A DNA stretch of 64,000 nucleotides from Lysobacter sp. HDW10 (lineage in GTDB: Bacteria > Pseudomonadota > Gammaproteobacteria > Xanthomonadales > Xanthomonadaceae), in assembly GCF_011300685.1 (NCBI RefSeq), contig NZ_CP049864.1, forward strand, positions 248,001-312,000. The letters run 5' to 3'. The notes under the pieces are model-generated. The model was given only the letters and a program-made list of their open reading frames with translations. It was not told the origin of the DNA and made no database searches. The translations under genes and the position numbers were made by a program. Below, piece after piece: positions 1-9,739 of this stretch. Positions within the stretch are counted from its first letter, which is position 1; every line of letters starts with the position of its first letter.

Positions 1-2
1 AA

Positions 3-950
3 ATCTCTCGTTCACTCTTTCAACCACTAACAACACTTCCATCGCTGGCACTGGTAGTTGTGCTTCTATGTATAGCTTGGCTTATGAAAGATCGACGGCC
101 ATTGCTGGCTTTGGGCATTTTTCTCTATTTCTCCGCCCACATAGTGGCAAGCAACATAATTGGTCTAGAGCTGGTTTTCGAGCACAGAAACCATTTCGCG
201 CTTATTGGAGCAATCCTTTCTCTGACTGATCTGACCGTATTGGCTTTTGACAAGTTTCAAACACCACGTACGATTCGGTTAGCTGTTTCCATGATAGTCA
301 TCATAATTTTGGGTGCGTTTACGCTCAAAAACACCTCGATTTGGGGAAACCCAAGAGCGTTCTCAGAAAATCTAACCAAAGTTTCCCCTTTTTCTGCGCG
401 CGCGTGGAACGCAAAGTGCGGGTATTACTTTGAGCTTTACGAGAGTGCAGGCAGTAGACCGAACGATCCAAATCTAGACAATGCAATATCCGCCTGCGAG
501 ACCGGCGGAAGAATTGGCTATGCAGCATCATCGCTTTCAAATGTCGTGCTGTTCAAGACAATTCGCGGTGACGTTACTGATGCAGACTGGGATAGATACA
601 TCCAACGAATATCAGTCGTTTCACCAAGTCCTGAAAATACTTACACTGTATGGGTGCTGATTGGCGCCGTAGAACGTGGTGTTCCACTCGAGGAATCTAA
701 GCTTTTAAAGGCGATTGACATAGTTACTCGCAGGAGTCCGATGGACTACGTTCAGTATGCGCGGATCGGGTTCTTCATTCTTGAGAAGACATCTCTTGAT
801 GCCCAAGCATTTGAGTATTTTGAGATGTCTGTACATCTAGGAAGAAAAGACGAAAGATTCGTCAAGAGCGTCTATTCGGAACTAGAGAAGCAAGGTCATT
901 CCAGTTGGGTTGAAGAGCTCAAATCAAATTCGGTCCGAACAAACTCATGA
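3..950 (+). CDS. Integral membrane protein, C-terminal part (5' end outside window)
   Basis: The reading frame is open from the window edge, so the gene starts upstream; the first in-window start codon, GTG at 60, is probably internal. The visible part begins with three hydrophobic segments, including one followed by an EHRNHF motif, then has a soluble region of about 190 residues rich in helices. This layout (multi-pass membrane core, then a helical repeat-like tail) resembles membrane glycosyltransferases of the GT-C/TMTC type, in which a charged motif sits at the equivalent place. I infer a role in glycan assembly from that and from the neighbours; no catalytic residue is visible. The stop overlaps the next start by 4 bases (ATGA), so it is the first visible gene of a four-gene operon. 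Confidence 0.6.
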   Translation: MSRSLFQPLTTLPSLALVVVLLCIAWLMKDRRPLLALGIFLYFSAHIVASNIIGLELVFEHRNHFALIGAILSLTDLTVLAFDKFQTPRTIRLAVSMIVIIILGAFTLKNTSIWGNPRAFSENLTKVSPFSARAWNAKCGYYFELYESAGSRPNDPNLDNAISACETGGRIGYAASSLSNVVLFKTIRGDVTDADWDRYIQRISVVSPSPENTYTVWVLIGAVERGVPLEESKLLKAIDIVTRRSPMDYVQYARIGFFILEKTSLDAQAFEYFEMSVHLGRKDERFVKSVYSELEKQGHSSWVEELKSNSVRTNS

Positions 951-2077
951 ATCAAATCGAACAGCATCTAAGCGTGTTGATGACTTCGACATCTTTTCCT
1001 GAGCATTCAAATGACTGGAAGGGGCTGTTCATCCTTAGAATGTTGGAAGGCCTTTGCGCGCGCCCACAATTGCAAATGCATACTTGGTGCCCACCCGGCC
1101 CACTCCCCGAACATGCAAATTGCGCGTTGCAGGCCGGCGACGCCCGTTGGCTTAAAGATCTCAATTCCAAGGGCGGAATCGCCCAACTCCTTCGAAAGAA
1201 ACCCTTTGAAGGTTTTATTGCTTCTTTGAGCCTGCTAAAAAGACTGAATCGCGCGTTCAAGTCCAGATCAACAAACGTCTATCACGTGAATTGGCTCCAA
1301 TGCGCCTTGGCACTTCCCTCCAATTCTCGACCGGCAGTTATTTGTGTCCTTGGTACGGATATGGAGCTGCTTAAGCTTCCCCTTGTTAATCGTGCTTTGC
1401 GCAACCGGATCGCCAATAGAAAAACGGTCATCTGCCCAAACTCAGACTGGATGGTGGAACCCCTCCGAACCGCGTTTGGCGACATCGCAAAAGTTGAATG
1501 CGTTCCCTTTGGGATTGATGACAGATGGTACGAAGTAAAGAGGTCGCCTGATCGCGATCGTGAAAAGTGGCTTTGCGTATCACGCATAACGAAAGGAAAA
1601 ATTGGAGACCTGTTCGATTGGGGGTCAAACATCTTCAATGATGGAAAGCGGGAACTTCATCTCGTCGGCCCTCTGCAAGATGAGGATATTTCAATCCCAG
1701 AATGGGTTAACTTTCATGGCCCCGCTACGCCTGAGTTGCTCGCGGAGAAATGGTTTCCAGAAGTTACCGGACTGATTTCATTGAGCCGCCATTCAGAGGG
1801 CCGTCCTCAGGTCATGTTAGAAGCAATGGCTGCAGGACTACCTATTATTGCGTCGCGCTTACCCGCTCACGAAGACCTAATCTCTAAGAATTCAGTAGGT
1901 CGCATCTGCGACAACCAGTCTATGCTTATAGAGGCGTTGGAATTTTTTGGGGATCCAGTGAACAACAAGAATACTCAACTCCAGTCCAGAGAGTTGACCA
2001 AGGAACGCTTTGGAAATTGGGATGATTGTGCCCGCCGATTTATTGACGTCTACACTACCTTGGTCGGCGATCAATGA
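947..2077 (+). CDS. Glycosyltransferase family 4 (GT-B fold)
   Basis: A 376-residue protein with a typical GT-B C-terminal half. The stretch around residues 285-310 reads EGRPQVMLEAMAAGLPIIAS, the nucleotide-sugar binding signature of GT4 enzymes (E-x7-E pattern). Enzymes of this family transfer a sugar from a nucleotide donor to a lipid-linked or glycan acceptor on the cytoplasmic face of the membrane; donor and acceptor cannot be read here. No signal peptide or membrane helix is seen. It overlaps both neighbours by 4 bases, which points to translational coupling in a polysaccharide operon. Confidence 0.85.
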   Translation: MNQIEQHLSVLMTSTSFPEHSNDWKGLFILRMLEGLCARPQLQMHTWCPPGPLPEHANCALQAGDARWLKDLNSKGGIAQLLRKKPFEGFIASLSLLKRLNRAFKSRSTNVYHVNWLQCALALPSNSRPAVICVLGTDMELLKLPLVNRALRNRIANRKTVICPNSDWMVEPLRTAFGDIAKVECVPFGIDDRWYEVKRSPDRDREKWLCVSRITKGKIGDLFDWGSNIFNDGKRELHLVGPLQDEDISIPEWVNFHGPATPELLAEKWFPEVTGLISLSRHSEGRPQVMLEAMAAGLPIIASRLPAHEDLISKNSVGRICDNQSMLIEALEFFGDPVNNKNTQLQSRELTKERFGNWDDCARRFIDVYTTLVGDQ

Positions 2078-2997
2078 ATGCTAATAGGGACGCCGTCCTT
2101 GTGTTAGGTGCGGGCGGCTTTATTGGCAGGCACGTAACTAATGCATTGGCTCAGCGTGGCACGCCTGTCATCGCGGCCACCAGAAAGCAATGCACTTTTG
2201 ACAACGTGATAGTAGAGAATGTGGTTTCTACGTTCGACGAAGCCGTAGATTTCAACGAGCTCTTAACTCGGTGTCAGACCGTAATACATACGTCGTCAAT
2301 TAGTACCCCAGGTAGTAGTTCCGCAACACCACAGATCGATGGAAATCTGAGACCGACGCTGGCTCTTTTAGAAGCGATGCAGAGTAGGCCCGATTGCAAG
2401 CTAATTTACTTGTCTTCTGCAGGGACCCTTTACGGGGAGAAATCTGTACCAGCTCGTGAATCAGATCAGATTCGTCCTCGTTCATATCATGGCGCGGGCA
2501 AAGCAGCTGCTGAACACTTCATCCAGGCGTGGGCAAGACAATATGGCGGCTCAGCAGTCGTTCTCCGACCTTCCAACATTTACGGCCCTGGACAGCTTGC
2601 AAAGTCTGGATTCGCGATTATTCCAACGGCTATGGAATGCATTCTGAAGAGCGCAGCGCTCACGATATGGGGCAACGGTGAGCAAATTAGGGACTACCTT
2701 TACATCGACGATTTGGTTCGAATTTGCGTCGCGTCTGTAGAGATACAGCCAGATGAAGAGGTTCTTACCCTTAACGTGTCTAGCGGGATGGGGACTTCAT
2801 TGAATGAGCTGCTTGCTAAAATTGAAGCAGTTGCGCAGGAGAAATTATTGCGTATCTATGAGGAAGCTCGTCCGGCTGACGTGAACTCGATCTTGATTAG
2901 CTCAGATGCAGCACAAAAGCAGCTCAGCTGGAGCCCTACAACTTCGCTCGAAGAAGGTCTAACTCAAACATGGATGTCATTCAATTCTCTGACATGA
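2074..2997 (+). CDS. NAD-dependent epimerase/dehydratase (extended SDR)
   Basis: A 307-residue extended short-chain dehydrogenase. The N-terminal Rossmann motif GAGGFIG is at about residues 12-18, the catalytic Tyr-x3-Lys is in SYHGAGKAAAE at about residues 137-147, and the preceding Ser is in YLSSAGTLYG. The family includes UDP-glucose 4-epimerases and nucleotide-sugar dehydratases; the exact substrate is not decidable. It most likely makes or interconverts a nucleotide sugar used by the flanking glycosyltransferases. It starts inside the stop of the upstream gene (ATGA). Confidence 0.85.
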   Translation: MNANRDAVLVLGAGGFIGRHVTNALAQRGTPVIAATRKQCTFDNVIVENVVSTFDEAVDFNELLTRCQTVIHTSSISTPGSSSATPQIDGNLRPTLALLEAMQSRPDCKLIYLSSAGTLYGEKSVPARESDQIRPRSYHGAGKAAAEHFIQAWARQYGGSAVVLRPSNIYGPGQLAKSGFAIIPTAMECILKSAALTIWGNGEQIRDYLYIDDLVRICVASVEIQPDEEVLTLNVSSGMGTSLNELLAKIEAVAQEKLLRIYEEARPADVNSILISSDAAQKQLSWSPTTSLEEGLTQTWMSFNSLT

Positions 2998-4004
2998 GTC
3001 GACCAAAGATCTCAGTTTGCATTGCAAACTATAATGGTGAGGACTTGCTCGAGAACTGTATTGACTCAGTACTCGCTCAGGAAGTAGACGCAGACATAGA
3101 GATCGTTGTGCACGATGATGCATCAACTGATGCGTCGGTGCTGATTATTGAGCAATGCTACCCACAAGTTCGAATTATCTCGTCCTCTCAGAATGTGGGC
3201 TTCTGCGTTGCCAACAACCGAATGACCAACATCGCCAAAGGCGAATTTCTCCTGTTACTTAACAATGACGCTGAGTTGGCGTCAGGCGCTCTCAGCGCGC
3301 TATTGAATAGTCAGAAGAGCATTCATGACCCTTGCATTCTGACCGTTCCACAAATTGACATGAAGACTGGTCGACTCGTTGATCGAGGCTGCCTAACAGA
3401 TCCTTTTCTAAATCCAGTGCCGAATTTAGATGGGGCTCGCTCGGAAATTTCGTACGTAATCGGAGCGTGCCTATGGATCAAGATGGAACTATGGCAAACA
3501 CTTCATGGGTTTCCGGAGTGGTTTGAATCTGTGGGTGAAGATCTCTTTTTATGTGGTGCAGCAAGACTTCAAGGCGCAACTATTCGGGTGACCTCGGATA
3601 GTTTCTATCGACATCATCAAGGTGTCAGTTTTGGAGGAAATAAAGCAGAGACTGAGTTGCTTACGACTTTCAAGAGGAGGCGCTTGAGCGAGATTAATAA
3701 GACGCGCTCACTGTTCATCTTGACACCGACGATTGTCGTATGGCCATTGCTCGCCATTCATATGACTTGCTTGATTTTCGAAGGTATTCTCTTAGCGACG
3801 GCTAGATCTAACTTTGAGATTTTTAGCTCAATCTACCTACCGGCTGCCCTTTCTCCGTTTAAAGAGTTCCGTGAACTCAGACTGGAACGTTCAAGGATGC
3901 AGGCGGCCAGACGAGTGACACTTGCCCAATGGTTCAAGACGACTCACTGGTCTCTCAGAAAGCTAACCTTACTCTCGAAATACGGGCTACCGAAAATAAG
4001 ATAG
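2994..4004 (+). CDS. Glycosyltransferase family 2 with C-terminal membrane segment
   Basis: The N-terminus reads ISVCIANYNGEDLLENCI, a GT-A fold start, followed by HDDASTDAS and LLLLNNDAE, the acidic motifs that bind the metal-nucleotide sugar. A hydrophobic stretch of about 25 residues near residue 250 suggests membrane association. An ATG at 2970 is also in frame, but I chose 2994 because it gives the 4-base overlap with the upstream stop seen throughout this operon and puts the catalytic fold next to the start. Members include rhamnosyl- and galactosyltransferases of O-antigen and exopolysaccharide synthesis; specificity is unknown. Confidence 0.82.
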   Translation: MSRPKISVCIANYNGEDLLENCIDSVLAQEVDADIEIVVHDDASTDASVLIIEQCYPQVRIISSSQNVGFCVANNRMTNIAKGEFLLLLNNDAELASGALSALLNSQKSIHDPCILTVPQIDMKTGRLVDRGCLTDPFLNPVPNLDGARSEISYVIGACLWIKMELWQTLHGFPEWFESVGEDLFLCGAARLQGATIRVTSDSFYRHHQGVSFGGNKAETELLTTFKRRRLSEINKTRSLFILTPTIVVWPLLAIHMTCLIFEGILLATARSNFEIFSSIYLPAALSPFKEFRELRLERSRMQAARRVTLAQWFKTTHWSLRKLTLLSKYGLPKIR

Positions 4005-4125
4005 CATCTCGAAAATTCGTAGTTGTGCTTCCACTTCCCACGCGTCGTCCGAGAACCCAGAACAATGTAAAGGACAGAGGCGTTGTTCGTTTTTGAAGAA
4101 CCGACAACCAACATGCAGACATCGC

Positions 4126-5076
4126 TTAACGGTAATAGAGAATCTTTTTCTTAGTAGAAGGAAACATCAGGTATCCGAGAGCAATCTTTACGCTCATCCT
4201 TAGAACTGATTCACAGAAAAGCAGCATGGTGAGCATGATTCCGAGTGGTGCCGCGTCAATGACTCTCCTAGCCCATGAAAAGACCAGTCTAGGATCCATG
4301 GTATGAAGACTTTTGAAGAAAACACGCCGTAGAAAGTCTGCCGTACCCATCGCAACGGCGAATCTACTGACCAATTCTCTTGGCACGCTTTCTATAGCCT
4401 CCCAGTATAGATCTCGAACTCGACTGTTTGTAGTACGAACCATTGATTGGGTGGAGCCCACCCGATACACCGCGAGTGGCTCGCCAATGTGGCCAAGCTT
4501 TCCATGTCTCGCGTGCCAAAGGTGCGCGCGATAGTCGATCTGAGGCGTCAATACGTCTGACCACGCACGTTTGCAAGCTACCCGAAACAGCACTGTGCTA
4601 TTACATAGAAAGTTTCCACGACTCAGCAGTTCCGATATCCCAAAGACCCAATCGCCAACATCGTTGAAAAATCCGATCCTAACTCCTGAGCTATTTTCTA
4701 GCAGCGCATTTGAATATACAGCTGTGCAATCGCCGTTTGCGTTGAGAAATTCCGTTTGCAAAGCAAGCTTGCCCGGTAGCCAGTAGTCATCGCCATCAAC
4801 TCTGGCAATGAAATCTCCTTCGGCCTTTAAGATGAGGTCCCGCATATTGTTATAAGGACCGTGATTAGTCTCGCGGCGCAAGTGAGTCAAACGTACGCCG
4901 TATTCCAAATTCAATTCTTTAATGATCAAACTAGTTCTGTCCGTGGATGCATCGTCTCCTACGAGCACATCCACGTCTGCATCGACCTCCTGATCCAGAA
5001 TGCTCCGGAGGCAGGCCTCAATCGTTTCTTCTTGATTGTAAGTTGCTACGCACACTGTAATTCGTTGCCTTTTCAT
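4126..5076 (-). CDS. Glycosyltransferase family 2
   Basis: A 316-residue GT-A protein. The start reads ITVCVATYNQEETIEACLRSIL, then VLVGDDASTD and IARVDGDDYWLPGKL, the nucleotide-binding and metal-binding acidic motifs. The C-terminal 40 residues are hydrophobic and may anchor the enzyme to the inner membrane. It is the last gene of a six-gene minus-strand operon, overlaps the flippase gene by 4 bases and converges on the preceding plus-strand operon. About 120 bases separate the two convergent ends; I see no clear terminator in them. Confidence 0.83.
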   Translation of the reverse strand: MKRQRITVCVATYNQEETIEACLRSILDQEVDADVDVLVGDDASTDRTSLIIKELNLEYGVRLTHLRRETNHGPYNNMRDLILKAEGDFIARVDGDDYWLPGKLALQTEFLNANGDCTAVYSNALLENSSGVRIGFFNDVGDWVFGISELLSRGNFLCNSTVLFRVACKRAWSDVLTPQIDYRAHLWHARHGKLGHIGEPLAVYRVGSTQSMVRTTNSRVRDLYWEAIESVPRELVSRFAVAMGTADFLRRVFFKSLHTMDPRLVFSWARRVIDAAPLGIMLTMLLFCESVLRMSVKIALGYLMFPSTKKKILYYR

Positions 5077-6566
5077 CGCGAGACAACTCTAAACTTACGA
5101 CTAACCGCACGGAAAGCGCCTTCAAGAAGCCTCCACACCTCCCGAAAAGATTCGAGTTGAAAAGCAAAGGCTCCACCGATGTAGACAAGAGCGCCAATCA
5201 CAAACGTAAGAACTAAATTCCAGTAAGCGATATCAGAGGAAGATCTAAAGAAGTACGCAGCGAAGGTGGCAACAGCAGCAAGTACGACTATTGGCATAAG
5301 ATCCTTAAGCTGTTTTCTAAGGCCGTACCCGAGAAGCCGCTTCGAGTACCACGTGTTTAAAAACACAAACGAGAGATTTGTTACGAGGACGGACCACGCC
5401 AGTACAAGAATGCCGAAGGGAATTGCCAGGATCGTCAGACTTACTGTAATTATCGATTTGTACACCTCAAGCTTGAGCAATATATCGCTCCTACCCATTG
5501 AGGTAGTTGCGACTAGATTCAGGACGTGCAATGGCCAAATTGAGCAAGCGATACAAAGAACCGAGAGAATCGGTGCAACCCTCAACCACTCATTCCCGTA
5601 GAGAAGCTTAACAATAGGTTCAGAGGAGAGCGCAAGCCAGAACATGAAAGGTACAAAAAAGAAAAGTGAAAGCCGCAGTGATTTTCCAAACACCCCAGGG
5701 ACTTGTTCTGGTTCAGTCGCAGCGATTGAAAACATCGGAAGTCCAACTCGGTTCAACAAGTTGGTCATGAACTGAAGGGGAGCTTGCTGAGTATTGAGAG
5801 CAACTGAGTAGATCCCCAATGTTCTGGGCTCATACCGATGCCCAATGAGCAGTAGCTGCAATCTAGCAGCAAGCATATTCATCAGACCCGAGAGCAACAA
5901 GAAAGCACTAAATGGAACCAGTTCGAGAACTGAATTCAACTTAAAGATCCCTCTTGGTCGCCACTCTGCGAAGACCAAGAGCAATAGGGCTCGGATTGCT
6001 GCCCATGAGACTGCCTGCCACACTAGTGCCCACACGCCAGCTCGAAAATAAATGGCTAGAAAGAGCGCGAGCACTCCCGAGACCGTTGATGAAATAACTT
6101 CAACTAATGCACGCTGCTTAAAAGCTAGTCGTTTTGCTAGTAGTGCGTTTGGGACTGCCGCAATGGCGCCGAGCGGCAACACGGCAACGAGCAAATGAAG
6201 CAATTCAACTAGGCGCGGTTGACGGTAGAAGTTAGAGATCGTAGGTGCACACGCCCATAATGCACCTGAGATCAGAATGCTAATCCCAATATTAGTCCAG
6301 AAGACACTGGTTTCTTGAATCTGGTTTGCCGACGCCTTCTGGATAAGTGCACTACAGAGCCCTCCTTCGACGATGACTGCAGAAACCGCGGTAAAAACCA
6401 CAAGCATTGCCATCAGGCCGAGTTCACTCGGACCAAGTATTCGCGCAAGCACAACTGTTACGGCAAATTGAACGCCGTACTTGCTTGATATCTCCAAGCC
6501 GCTCCAGAAAGTGGCGTGCGAAGCTCGACTAACGCTGGCTCTACCGACACTCATCTCCCTAGGCAC
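5073..6566 (-). CDS. Polysaccharide flippase, MOP/Wzx-WzxC family
   Basis: A 497-residue protein with about 12-14 hydrophobic segments spread along its length. The N-terminus (SKYGVQFAVTVVLARILGPSELG) matches the lipid-linked oligosaccharide flippase family (MOP superfamily, WzxC/AmsL-like). Such proteins move undecaprenyl-linked repeat units across the inner membrane. Its presence implies a Wzy-type or related assembly route, although no polymerase is identifiable in the window. The start is GTG at 6566 or ATG at 6554; the choice is uncertain. Confidence 0.85.
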   Translation of the reverse strand: MPREMSVGRASVSRASHATFWSGLEISSKYGVQFAVTVVLARILGPSELGLMAMLVVFTAVSAVIVEGGLCSALIQKASANQIQETSVFWTNIGISILISGALWACAPTISNFYRQPRLVELLHLLVAVLPLGAIAAVPNALLAKRLAFKQRALVEVISSTVSGVLALFLAIYFRAGVWALVWQAVSWAAIRALLLLVFAEWRPRGIFKLNSVLELVPFSAFLLLSGLMNMLAARLQLLLIGHRYEPRTLGIYSVALNTQQAPLQFMTNLLNRVGLPMFSIAATEPEQVPGVFGKSLRLSLFFFVPFMFWLALSSEPIVKLLYGNEWLRVAPILSVLCIACSIWPLHVLNLVATTSMGRSDILLKLEVYKSIITVSLTILAIPFGILVLAWSVLVTNLSFVFLNTWYSKRLLGYGLRKQLKDLMPIVVLAAVATFAAYFFRSSSDIAYWNLVLTFVIGALVYIGGAFAFQLESFREVWRLLEGAFRAVSRKFRVVSR

Positions 6567-6596
6567 CGATCAATAGCCTCGCAATCACCGAATGGC

Positions 6597-7391
6597 TCAA
6601 TTAGAAGCACAAAGAAACAAGGGGCGCCTGTAGAACTCGCCTGGGAATACGTCCAAGAATTCAAATCTGTGCTGATTGGTATCGACCTTTCTTTCTACGT
6701 AAGCAATCCTTCCATTTGAATCTTTCGATGCGAAGGAAACTTTCTTGTCTGACCAGTTCGAATCGCCCAATATTGAGCGAAATAGCTCAAGCTTCTTAAG
6801 GTCGTCAAACGTATCTACGATTGGAAGGCTCTTGTCGCCACCCCAGTTGCTTCCAACTTGAAATAGCATTTCTTTCGCGTTAGTGCCAAGCAACTTTAGA
6901 TATGAAACTGCATAGTCGCGAAATTTTTCCTTTTCTTCCAAAACGTCAGAGTCAAAATCATGGCCAGCATGGTGCAAAACGTTTAAGTGAAGTAAAAAGT
7001 CAGACGCTGGGAGACTGGAAAGATCTCGAATTCCAACTGACTTTTGAATGACCTTGACGTTGTCCAGTGCGAAGTACTTTGCGATTTTTTCAATAAAACT
7101 GGAATGATTTGGATTGGCTTCGACCGCGATAAATTCAGTATCTCTGAACTCATTCGCGAGGCTCAAGATGAAGAATCCAGTATTCGCACCAAAATCTAGC
7201 CATAGCTCGCCACTGGCCGGCACACGGTTTTGTAGTAGATAGCTCATTCGCGGCCTGTCGTCTCGCCAGCTTGACCTTACCTCTTCTTTGTACCCAATTT
7301 CTTTCGTAACAAAATCGGGAACGCTTTGATAAGAGGAGTGTTTGGACGCATCCGAATAAAGACTTTGAAGTACGTCTTTGAGTTCGTTCAT
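6597..7391 (-). CDS. SAM-dependent class I methyltransferase
   Basis: A 264-residue protein. Motif I is visible as WLDFGANTGFF (about residue 60) with an acidic residue at the end of the next strand (FIAVEANP), the classic SAM-binding pattern. A later LHLNVLHHAG segment resembles the motif IV/post-IV region of class I enzymes. The start at 7391 was chosen over the longer one at 7400 because it creates an ATGA overlap with the upstream ATP-grasp gene. In this context it probably methylates a sugar or an amide or amine substituent of the glycan; the target is unknown. Confidence 0.75.
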   Translation of the reverse strand: MNELKDVLQSLYSDASKHSSYQSVPDFVTKEIGYKEEVRSSWRDDRPRMSYLLQNRVPASGELWLDFGANTGFFILSLANEFRDTEFIAVEANPNHSSFIEKIAKYFALDNVKVIQKSVGIRDLSSLPASDFLLHLNVLHHAGHDFDSDVLEEKEKFRDYAVSYLKLLGTNAKEMLFQVGSNWGGDKSLPIVDTFDDLKKLELFRSILGDSNWSDKKVSFASKDSNGRIAYVERKVDTNQHRFEFLDVFPGEFYRRPLFLCASN

Positions 7392-8542
7392 TTCCACCAC
7401 CGCAACTTGATGTTTGACATAATTTCGACCCTAAAGCAATGAATTGTGTCGCTTCTGAAATAGACATCACAACCTATGTTGCGAACTATCTTGCTCAATA
7501 GTTTCCAGCGATTCTGCTTCCAAGAAAGCCTGCCGCTTGACAGGAGCGATTCGAGTAGTCCACCAAGCCATAAGTAGTAGTTCTTTTTAGAGGATGGCAA
7601 GCAGTCCAAGTACGCATGCGGCGTTCCAGTAAGCGTCTCACCAATGAATGCCTGAAGTATTTCTTGTCGTTGGTCGAGACAAAACTGAATTGGACCCCAG
7701 ATTCTTGGATTGAATTCGATAAAGACGTCATCCCCATCACGGCGAATAACTTCAATCATGCCAATTCCATGAAAACCCTTTCGGCTGAGTGCGCTAATGA
7801 ATGCCGCCGCGCCAGCAGATTCGTGGAAAAAAGACGGTTCCGCGAACAGAATTGACTTTCCTGATTGCTGCTGGAGCAAATTCCGTTGTGACCACTTGTA
7901 CACTTCATTTGTATTTTTACAAATGTAGAACATCAAATAGTGGCTCTCACCAACGACATACTCCTGAAAGAAGTAGTCGTTTGCTCGATTTGAAAGGGGG
8001 AACTTTTCCAACTCTTGCCCATTTAACAATAGATGAGGGTAGTTGGAGACCCCGTTTGTTGACCGATTCGACTTGGGCTTCGCAACGATCGGTGGTGTCA
8101 ACCGTGTAGATTCAATCTCTTTCGGGACCCTGAAACCTTCTGCCTCAAACAAATCGGTTGCACTACGCTTCTCACTAAGCTTCAAATAAAGCTCTTTTCT
8201 GACCAGTGGAATTTCACAACCGAGTCTCTGAATTTGGTCTCGATTCTCGAGTAGAAAGAGATTCAAGTATTCAGTTGAAGGCAGAATGACGAGCATTTCC
8301 GACGGGAACTTTTGCCTTACTTTTGCAACACATAGTTCGAAGACCTCAATGGAAAGCTCATGTGTTGGCCTTGTCCAAACGATGTCTTTGCGAAATATAC
8401 TTCTACTTATCCGATCAGAGGGCGTCCTAGCAACAATTGCAGCTCGTTTTCCACACAAGTGCAGCGCGCGCAGAAACGCAACTACTGCTCGATCATTCCC
8501 GCCACTGAAGACCAAGAATATTTTTTCTTCGACGCACGACAT
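7388..8542 (-). CDS. ATP-grasp domain protein
   Basis: A 384-residue protein with a pre-ATP-grasp domain followed by an ATP-grasp fold. The lysine-containing strand PIVAKPKSNRSTNG (about residues 130-145) and the metal-binding region IEVIRRDGDDVFIEFNPRIWG (about residues 262-282) are visible, the latter with the E-x-N pattern. Such enzymes ligate a carboxylate to an amine through an acyl-phosphate. In surface-glycan loci they can attach amino acids or other acids to amino sugars. Together with the adjacent aminotransferase and methyltransferase this suggests an amide-linked sugar decoration, which is inference. Confidence 0.75.
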   Translation of the reverse strand: MSCVEEKIFLVFSGGNDRAVVAFLRALHLCGKRAAIVARTPSDRISRSIFRKDIVWTRPTHELSIEVFELCVAKVRQKFPSEMLVILPSTEYLNLFLLENRDQIQRLGCEIPLVRKELYLKLSEKRSATDLFEAEGFRVPKEIESTRLTPPIVAKPKSNRSTNGVSNYPHLLLNGQELEKFPLSNRANDYFFQEYVVGESHYLMFYICKNTNEVYKWSQRNLLQQQSGKSILFAEPSFFHESAGAAAFISALSRKGFHGIGMIEVIRRDGDDVFIEFNPRIWGPIQFCLDQRQEILQAFIGETLTGTPHAYLDCLPSSKKNYYLWLGGLLESLLSSGRLSWKQNRWKLLSKIVRNIGCDVYFRSDTIHCFRVEIMSNIKLRWWK

Positions 8543-8551
8543 CTGAGTTGT

Positions 8552-9739
8552 CTATTGCACTGTCTGGCGAATTAAACTACAAATTAATCTGATCTCATCG
8601 CTTGATAGTTGCTGTCCATTTGGCAGTATTAGGACCCGCTCGGAGAGCACCAGTGTATGTGGCAACACAAGATCCGAATGTGGGTAAAGCGCTTTGTAAG
8701 GTTGCATTCTATGACTGCCTGGCCAGAAGTATTTTCTAGCTAAGACATTCTCAGCATGGAGCATGTTTACCAGTTCATCTCTAGACGCACCACACTCCTC
8801 ACTAATCTCCAATACGATGTAATGGTGACTGTTTCTTTCCGAAGAATCGAACTCAAGTACCTTTAGGCCCGGAATACCGCAGAGATTACTTCGGTAGACT
8901 TCATGATTCGCTCGATTAACTTCTGTCACAGAGTCGAAAGAGGCAATATTTGCCAGGCCCATTGCCGCGCATGCCTCAATCATTTTTCCGTTTGTTCCAG
9001 GGTGAATGACGTTGTCGTAACCTTTAAAGCCGAAGTTCCGCATGAGCCTCAATGTTTCTGCAAGCTCATGGTTGTTTGTCGTTACAGCGCCACCCTCCAT
9101 TGTGTTGAAGGCCTTTGTTGCATGAAAACTAAAGACTTCGCATTCACCAAACTGTCCGATTGACTTGCCTTTGTAGCTGCTTCCAAATGCGTGCGCGGCA
9201 TCGAACATTAGTTTTAGATCGTGTTCATCGGCCACAGATTGAAGCGCCTCTACATTTGCACTTCTTCCCCACAAATGAACCCCAATAATGCCAGACGTCC
9301 TCGGCGTGATCATTGTCCGCACGGAATCTGGATCTAGGTTATGCGTATCCATGTCGATGTCAGCAAATACAGGTGTGATGCCTTGCCAATAAAGTGCATG
9401 CGCCGTAGCGACAAAAGTCCATGAAGGAACGATTACTTCACCATTCAAGCCCAACGCACGAATTGCTATTTCTAAAGCGATAGTTCCGTTGCACATCGCT
9501 ACACAGTGCTCAACGCCTAAATACTGGGCAACTCTTTGCTCGAACTCTTGAACCATTGGGCCATTGTTTGTTAGCCAATTGTTGTCCAATATTCGACCTA
9601 TGTTGGCTAAGAATGTGTCTCTATTCCCGACATTTGGTCTTCCAACGTGCAGTAGTTCTGCGAATGCTGGTTCAGCGCCATTAACTGCGAGATCGGATTT
9701 TGAATTGACTCTTTTCACTGGCTTATTCCAATGACTCAC
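8552..9739 (-). CDS. DegT/DnrJ/EryC1/StrS-family aminotransferase
   Basis: A 395-residue PLP-dependent sugar aminotransferase. The catalytic lysine lies in EVFSFHATKAFNTMEGG, the PLP-phosphate region in HCVAMCNGTIALEI, and the aspartate that contacts the pyridine nitrogen in LMFDAAHAFG. The family converts 3- or 4-keto nucleotide sugars to amino sugars with glutamate as donor. The assigned start is GTG and leaves an N-terminal extension of about 25 residues before the conserved fold; it overlaps the upstream gene by 17 bases. It probably supplies an amino sugar for the glycan encoded here. Confidence 0.87.
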   Translation of the reverse strand: MSHWNKPVKRVNSKSDLAVNGAEPAFAELLHVGRPNVGNRDTFLANIGRILDNNWLTNNGPMVQEFEQRVAQYLGVEHCVAMCNGTIALEIAIRALGLNGEVIVPSWTFVATAHALYWQGITPVFADIDMDTHNLDPDSVRTMITPRTSGIIGVHLWGRSANVEALQSVADEHDLKLMFDAAHAFGSSYKGKSIGQFGECEVFSFHATKAFNTMEGGAVTTNNHELAETLRLMRNFGFKGYDNVIHPGTNGKMIEACAAMGLANIASFDSVTEVNRANHEVYRSNLCGIPGLKVLEFDSSERNSHHYIVLEISEECGASRDELVNMLHAENVLARKYFWPGSHRMQPYKALYPHSDLVLPHTLVLSERVLILPNGQQLSSDEIRLICSLIRQTVQ

